A program made the position numbers and the translations under genes. Below are positions 59,971 to 64,000 of a stretch of DNA of 64,000 nt, in pieces. The DNA comes from Enterobacter sp. JUb54 (lineage in GTDB: Bacteria > Pseudomonadota > Gammaproteobacteria > Enterobacterales > Enterobacteriaceae): positions 4,154,001 to 4,218,000 of the forward strand of contig NZ_CP060418.1 of the NCBI RefSeq assembly GCF_014298075.1, read 5' to 3'. Under the pieces are notes generated by a model. It ran no database searches. It saw nothing but the letters and a program-made list of their open reading frames with translations, and was not told the DNA's origin. Every line of letters begins with the position of its first letter. Within the stretch, counting starts at the first letter, position 1.

Positions 59971-61080
59971 TCACTTCACGCCCCAGATGGCTTTGTAGCG
60001 ATCGCGATAATGGTTGTCCGGGTCGAATTCGTTGTTCTGGCCGCCGTCGGCGGCGATATTGTCTTTGGTCACCAGATGTGCCGGAGTGACATACCCAGAC
60101 GGCGCTTTGCCCGCGAAGGCGCGGTTAAATTCGTCCAGCAGCTGCCAGCCGTGCAGTTTCAGCGGCTCTGGGACGGTTGCGATCTGCGCTTTGCCTTCAC
60201 GCACACGCTGGTAGGCAGTGACGGAACCATCGCCAGCGGAGATGTTGTACGGTGGTTTATCGCCGCTGCCTTTACCCGCGGTTTGCAGGGCTGGGGCCAT
60301 AAAGTCGAAGTACAGGTCGTTAATCGCCAGCGAGTATTCGAATTTGTCGCCATATTTTTGGATCAGGCTGTAGGTCATGCCCGGCATGCGGTTGGAGGTA
60401 TCGGCCAGCGGAGTATCAATAAACTCCACCACCTGGCAACCGCTGCACTGCTCGATCACCTTCTTCATCGCGTTGGCTTTATCCAGCGCGATTTGGTACA
60501 GCGAGTCGGTGAAAATCAGCACCCTGGCGGTGCCGTTGGATTTCGCCACCGCATACAGCGCCGCCATGCGCGAGACGTCGTTCGAGTCGGAGGTCACGTT
60601 GTAGAAAATGTTGTAAGCCGGAACCGGGCCAGGCGCGGGAACCGCGTGCCATGCGGTCAGCACGATGCCCTCTTTTACGGCTTTTTTCAGCGGAATTTTG
60701 GCGACGTTCGGGTTCCAGCCGCCAATGACGATCCCGTCCGGTTTACGGGCGATCGCCTGGTTCAGCGCCGCCAGTTGGTCTTTCACCGAACCTGCTCCAT
60801 CCAGCACATCCAGCTGCCAGCCTGCGGTTTTCGCCGCTTCCTCCAGACCCTCTTTAACGCCCAGTACGCCGCCGTTTTTCATGTCCGAGGCGATGAAAAT
60901 GATCTTCTTATTCGGCTGCAGCGCCGGGCCCTGGGTTGGGCCGTCCCATGTGGTGACTGGCGCGGTTGCTTTGGCAATCGCCGTTTTCGCTTGCTGAACA
61001 AAGGCATCGTCGGCGAGGCTGAAACCACTTGCCATCATCAACCCGGCAGCCAGACAGCATTGAACTATTTTGTTATTCAT
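59971..61080 (-). CDS. Sugar ABC transporter periplasmic binding protein
   Basis: 369-aa type I periplasmic binding protein. A Sec signal MNNKIVQCCLAAGLMMASGFSLA is cleaved before DDAF. The mature protein opens KKIIFIASDMKNGGVLGVKEGLEEAAKTAGW and continues GSVKDQLAALNQAIARKPDGIVIGGW, the RbsB/XylF pattern. Acidic and aromatic residues (YFDF, WDGP) may contact the ligand, which I cannot predict. It lies 21 nt after the permease gene and 1 nt before the lactonase. Confidence 0.88.
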   Translation of the reverse strand: MNNKIVQCCLAAGLMMASGFSLADDAFVQQAKTAIAKATAPVTTWDGPTQGPALQPNKKIIFIASDMKNGGVLGVKEGLEEAAKTAGWQLDVLDGAGSVKDQLAALNQAIARKPDGIVIGGWNPNVAKIPLKKAVKEGIVLTAWHAVPAPGPVPAYNIFYNVTSDSNDVSRMAALYAVAKSNGTARVLIFTDSLYQIALDKANAMKKVIEQCSGCQVVEFIDTPLADTSNRMPGMTYSLIQKYGDKFEYSLAINDLYFDFMAPALQTAGKGSGDKPPYNISAGDGSVTAYQRVREGKAQIATVPEPLKLHGWQLLDEFNRAFAGKAPSGYVTPAHLVTKDNIAADGGQNNEFDPDNHYRDRYKAIWGVK

Positions 61081-61101
61081 TTTCAGTTCCTTACGCGAGA
61101 G

Positions 61102-62172
61102 TCATTGGGTAACGGAGGAGCCTGATGCTGGCGATTGTGTCCGCTGCACCAGTTTTTTATTTAATGCCCGACGGCGTTGGGCGTAGCCCGCCAGGGTAAT
61201 CGACAGCAGCAGCGTCGCGCCGTTAAACAGCGGTTCGACCCAAAACGCGCCGCCGAACTGCTGGATACCCGCAATACCAATCGCCAGCACCGCAATACCG
61301 ACCACCGTGCCCCAGACGTTCACCCGGCCGGGACGAATCGTGGTGCTGCCAAGGAAGGCGCCCACCAGAGCCGGGAGCAGATAATCCATCCCGACGCTGG
61401 CCTGGCCCACGCCCTGTTCGGCGGCGATGATCACCCCGGTAAAGCCGGTTAAGGTGCTGGAAGTAATGAATGCCCCGATGATGTAACGATTAACGGAAAT
61501 GCCGTTGAGCGCTGCGGCGACGGGGTTGCCGCCCACCGCATACATGCAGCGGCCGATCGGGGTATGTTCGGTGATAATCCACAGCACCACGGCGGCAATA
61601 AGGACGTAGAAGGCCACCACCGGAATGCCGAACAGGTCGGAGTGATGCAGAGCGATAAAGGCATCCGGCAAGTCACCGACGATCTGCCGACCGCCAGAGT
61701 GCCAGAGCGCGATGGCGTACAGCACCGTACCGGAACCCAGGGTCGCAACAAAGCTGTCGATATCCGCCAGCGCCACCAGAATCCCGTTCAGTAAGCCGTA
61801 GAGCGCAGAGAGCACCAGCACGATCGCCACAGCGACGGGCCAGGAGAAACCATATTCAACCTGCAACGTAATAGCGAGGATGTGCCAGAGCACGATGCCG
61901 AAGCCGACGTTCAGGTCGATTTTGCCGACAATCATCGGGATGGTGGCTGCCAGCGCCAGCAGGGCGATTTTCGATTTGCTGTCGAGAATCGCCTGCAGCG
62001 TCAACAGGGAAGCAAACGAAGGCGTTGTCAGTGAAAAAACGATAACCAGCATCACGCAGATCGCGGGTAAACCGTAACGAGTGGTCAATTGTCCAAGCCA
62101 GGTGGCCGCACCGTGTTCATGAAGTGATACGCGTGATTCCAGGGCCGTCGATTTCATTGATGTTTTAGCCAT
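61102..62172 (-). CDS. Sugar ABC transporter permease (RbsC-like)
   Basis: 356-aa inner-membrane permease with about nine or ten hydrophobic segments. RbsC/XylH features: DLNVGFGIVLWHILAI, GLLNGILVALADIDSFVATLG and ALNGISVNRYIIGAFITSSTLTGFTGVIIAA. I start at MAKTSMKSTALE (62172), 6 nt after GGAG; the longer frame overlaps the ATPase gene and has no ribosome binding site. The 13-nt gap to the ATPase gene points to one operon. Confidence 0.88.
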   Translation of the reverse strand: MAKTSMKSTALESRVSLHEHGAATWLGQLTTRYGLPAICVMLVIVFSLTTPSFASLLTLQAILDSKSKIALLALAATIPMIVGKIDLNVGFGIVLWHILAITLQVEYGFSWPVAVAIVLVLSALYGLLNGILVALADIDSFVATLGSGTVLYAIALWHSGGRQIVGDLPDAFIALHHSDLFGIPVVAFYVLIAAVVLWIITEHTPIGRCMYAVGGNPVAAALNGISVNRYIIGAFITSSTLTGFTGVIIAAEQGVGQASVGMDYLLPALVGAFLGSTTIRPGRVNVWGTVVGIAVLAIGIAGIQQFGGAFWVEPLFNGATLLLSITLAGYAQRRRALNKKLVQRTQSPASGSSVTQ

Positions 62173-62185
62173 AACGCACTCCGAC

Positions 62186-63706
62186 TTAATGTATGGTGCC
62201 GCTGCCCGATGCCAGCTCAAGCAATCTGGCAAAGGTGACATCCTGGTTGAGAAGTTCGCCGACGATCTGCCCGCGGTTAAACACCAGCGCCCGGTTACAG
62301 ATGTGCGCCACCTCTTCCAGGTCGTTGGAGATGACCAGAATGGCAACGCCGTTTTGCAGCGCCTGATTGAGTAAATCGTAAATTTCTGCGCGTGCGCCTA
62401 CGTCAACGCCGGCAGAAGGATCTTCCAGGATGAGCAACGGTGCATTGAGCGAGAGCCAACGCGCCATGACCACTTTTTGCTGGTTGCCGCCCGACAGTGC
62501 ACTGATTTCAATATTTATCTGCGCAGGACGCACGTCGAACTGGCGGATTTTCTCCCAGCTCAGTGGCGCTTCGCTTTTTTCGTTATAGCGGGAAAGCAGC
62601 GCGTGACCGTGTTTACACGGGTTCATAAACAGGTTTTCACGCACCATCATGCCCGGGATCAGACTTTCATGAAGACGGTCGCCGGCAACAAAAGAGATGC
62701 CTGCGGACATCGCCTCCCCTGGTGTTGTCGCCGTAAACGGCACGCCACTTAAGGTGATTTGTCCACTCTCCTGCGGCCTGCAGGCAAACAGTAAACGTCC
62801 AATTTCTTCCTGACCGGCGCCACGCAGACCGGCGAGTGCCACCATCTCACCGGCACGCAGCTCGAAGGAGACCGGCCCGGTATCGCCCACTTTGACGTTG
62901 TCCATTTTCAACAGCACCGGCGCGGTGGCATCGGGTAAGGCCTGACGCTGATCGTCGCGGAGGCTTTCACCCACAATCAGTTCGACCAGACCACGCAGGC
63001 TATAGCGACCGATATCGCCGCCCCCGGCGTAGCAGCCGTCGCGCATTGCGCACACGGTATCAGCCATCTCCATCACCTCATCCAGGCGGTGGGTGATGTA
63101 AATCATGCCGACCTGTTTCTCGCGCAGGATGTTCATCACGCGGAACAGGTGGCGGACATCGTCAGCAGGCAGTGAGGCTGTCGGTTCATCGAGCACCAGC
63201 ACCGAGGCATCAACGGCCACCGCGCGGGCAATCGCCAGCAGGGATTTTTCGGTGCGGGAAAGGTCAAACACGCGGTCATCCGGGTCGAGCTGAATGCCGA
63301 TATCTTCCAGCGCTTTTTGCGCCTGGCGTTTGGTGGCCGCCCAGTCAATCAGGCCGAAGCGACGGGGGAAACCCATCACCAGCGCCATGTTTTCGGCGAC
63401 GGTCATCCACTCTACCAGGCCTAAATCCTGATGAATAAAGGCGATGGGTTGTTCGTTGCCCTGACGTAACGCGGCGGCGGAATCCACCGGCTGCCCGCGA
63501 AACAGGATCTCTCCGCCATCACGGGAATAAACGCCCGCCAGCACCTTAATCAGCGTCGATTTACCGGCACCGTTTTCTCCCAGCAGCGCTACAACCTGGC
63601 CCGGATAAATATCTAGGCTGACGTTATTGACCGCCACGTTTCCACCAAAGCGCTTGATAATGTGGCGCATGGATAACAACGGAGACAACACTGCTGCTTC
63701 TGCCAT
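62186..63706 (-). CDS. Sugar ABC transporter ATP-binding protein (RbsA-like, two NBDs)
   Basis: 506-aa fused double nucleotide-binding protein. NBD1 has Walker A GENGAGKST (43-51) and Walker B VLVLDEPTASL; its signature reads LSRTEKS in place of the usual LSGGQ. NBD2 has a degenerate Walker A (GLRGAGQEE), a good signature LSGGNQQKV, and LEDPSAGVD where LDEPT is usual. Partial degeneracy of NBD2 is normal for RbsA-type proteins; the NBD1 signature is less usual. First gene of the leftward importer operon, divergent from yiaJ, with GGAGG upstream. Confidence 0.88.
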   Translation of the reverse strand: MAEAAVLSPLLSMRHIIKRFGGNVAVNNVSLDIYPGQVVALLGENGAGKSTLIKVLAGVYSRDGGEILFRGQPVDSAAALRQGNEQPIAFIHQDLGLVEWMTVAENMALVMGFPRRFGLIDWAATKRQAQKALEDIGIQLDPDDRVFDLSRTEKSLLAIARAVAVDASVLVLDEPTASLPADDVRHLFRVMNILREKQVGMIYITHRLDEVMEMADTVCAMRDGCYAGGGDIGRYSLRGLVELIVGESLRDDQRQALPDATAPVLLKMDNVKVGDTGPVSFELRAGEMVALAGLRGAGQEEIGRLLFACRPQESGQITLSGVPFTATTPGEAMSAGISFVAGDRLHESLIPGMMVRENLFMNPCKHGHALLSRYNEKSEAPLSWEKIRQFDVRPAQINIEISALSGGNQQKVVMARWLSLNAPLLILEDPSAGVDVGARAEIYDLLNQALQNGVAILVISNDLEEVAHICNRALVFNRGQIVGELLNQDVTFARLLELASGSGTIH

Positions 63707-63929
63707 TTAAGGTGACCTCCCGATGCGTGGGAAAGAACGTTTTGCACGCTATAAATTTCACTATGCGAAATCTGATTTCAAATATATCGATCATGATTTG
63801 ACAAAGCAATCGGTGAGGTTGTTTTTGAAATTCAATAAAATCATATAATTACAAAATTTCTGTTCAGATCGTGAAGTGAAACACACTTTGCGCTACCATC
63901 AGAGCGGGTCGAAAAGGGGAGCTGACGCG
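63707..63929. promoter_or_regulatory. Divergent control region of the ABC operon and yiaJ
   Basis: 223 bp without a gene, notably AT-rich in the middle. Inverted repeats: ATTTC-N7-GAAAT (63755-63771) and TTGAAATTCAA (63825-63835). TATAAT at 63844-63849 could be the -10 of yiaJ. These are candidate sites for an IclR-type repressor acting on both directions. Confidence 0.45.
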
Positions 63930-64000
63930 ATGGACACAAAAGAGAGAGAAATGACGCAAGATAAAGAAAGGCCTGCGGGAAGCCAGAGCCTGTTCCGCGG
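63930..64000 (+). CDS. yiaJ: IclR-family regulator YiaJ, 5' end only
   Basis: The window holds only the first 23 complete codons (71 nt). From the ATG at 63930 the frame gives MDTKEREMTQDKERPAGSQS, then LFR; a second in-frame ATG is at 63951. The block ERPAGSQSLFRG matches E. coli YiaJ (PlaR), the repressor of yiaKLMNOPQRS. GGGGAGCTGACGCG lies before the first ATG. Divergent position next to a yia locus supports the call. The HTH and effector domain lie beyond the window. Confidence 0.82.
   Translation, partial: MDTKEREMTQDKERPAGSQSLFR

Overview
The window is a stretch of chromosome from an enterobacterium of the Klebsiella/Raoultella group. Gene order from slmA to selB follows the E. coli rph-selB arc. 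The lipopolysaccharide core genes are of Klebsiella type (waaE beside coaD, wabG-, wabH- and wabN-like genes). The 2,3-diketo-L-gulonate operon has the Klebsiella form, with yiaX1 and yiaX2 where E. coli has yiaMNO. I see no rRNA, tRNA, CRISPR, prophage or intact insertion sequence.

Layout. 1-6740: a Tat-exported SMP-30 lactonase, slmA, dut, coaBC, radC, rpmB-rpmG, mutM, coaD. 6742-20289: the LPS core locus. hldD-waaF-waaC and a waaZ-like gene run leftward. wabN, an unrecognised glycosyltransferase and waaL run rightward through a visibly AT-richer insert. waaQ-wabG-wabH-GT2-waaA-waaE-coaD then run leftward. 20502-31649: kbl-tdh, a WaaE-like GT2, yibQ-envC-gpmI, yibN-grxC-secB-gpsA-cysE, trmL. 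31744-43330: lldPRD with two LldR operators, yibL, yibT, mtlADR with an array of CRP sites, yibI-yibH, yibF. 43437-46663: selA-selB. 46866-51306: an accessory locus for beta-L-arabinofuranoside use (GH127 enzyme, GPH symporter, AraC regulator), in the interval where E. coli K-12 carries yiaY/aldB/yiaTUVW. 51405-58993: yiaKL-X1-X2-lyxK-sgbH-sgbU-sgbE. 59106-63706: a lactonase plus a three-gene sugar ABC importer, divergent from yiaJ, whose first 23 complete codons end the window.

How the right end may work. Family knowledge gives YiaK as 2,3-diketo-L-gulonate reductase and LyxK, SgbH, SgbU and SgbE as kinase, decarboxylase and epimerases leading to D-xylulose-5-phosphate. The ABC importer and lactonase lie between yiaJ and yiaK. 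My inference is that they form a feeder module that imports a lactone such as an ascorbate derivative and opens its ring. A perfect 9-bp inverted repeat upstream of yiaK resembles an IclR-family operator, which would tie the module to YiaJ.

Repeats shape several gene ends. One ERIC copy supplies the C-terminus and stop codon of HldD. A 151-bp inverted-repeat element supplies the stop codons of both neighbouring convergent genes. A long ERIC lies between yibH and yibF. REP clusters follow selB and separate the araC-type gene from sgbE.
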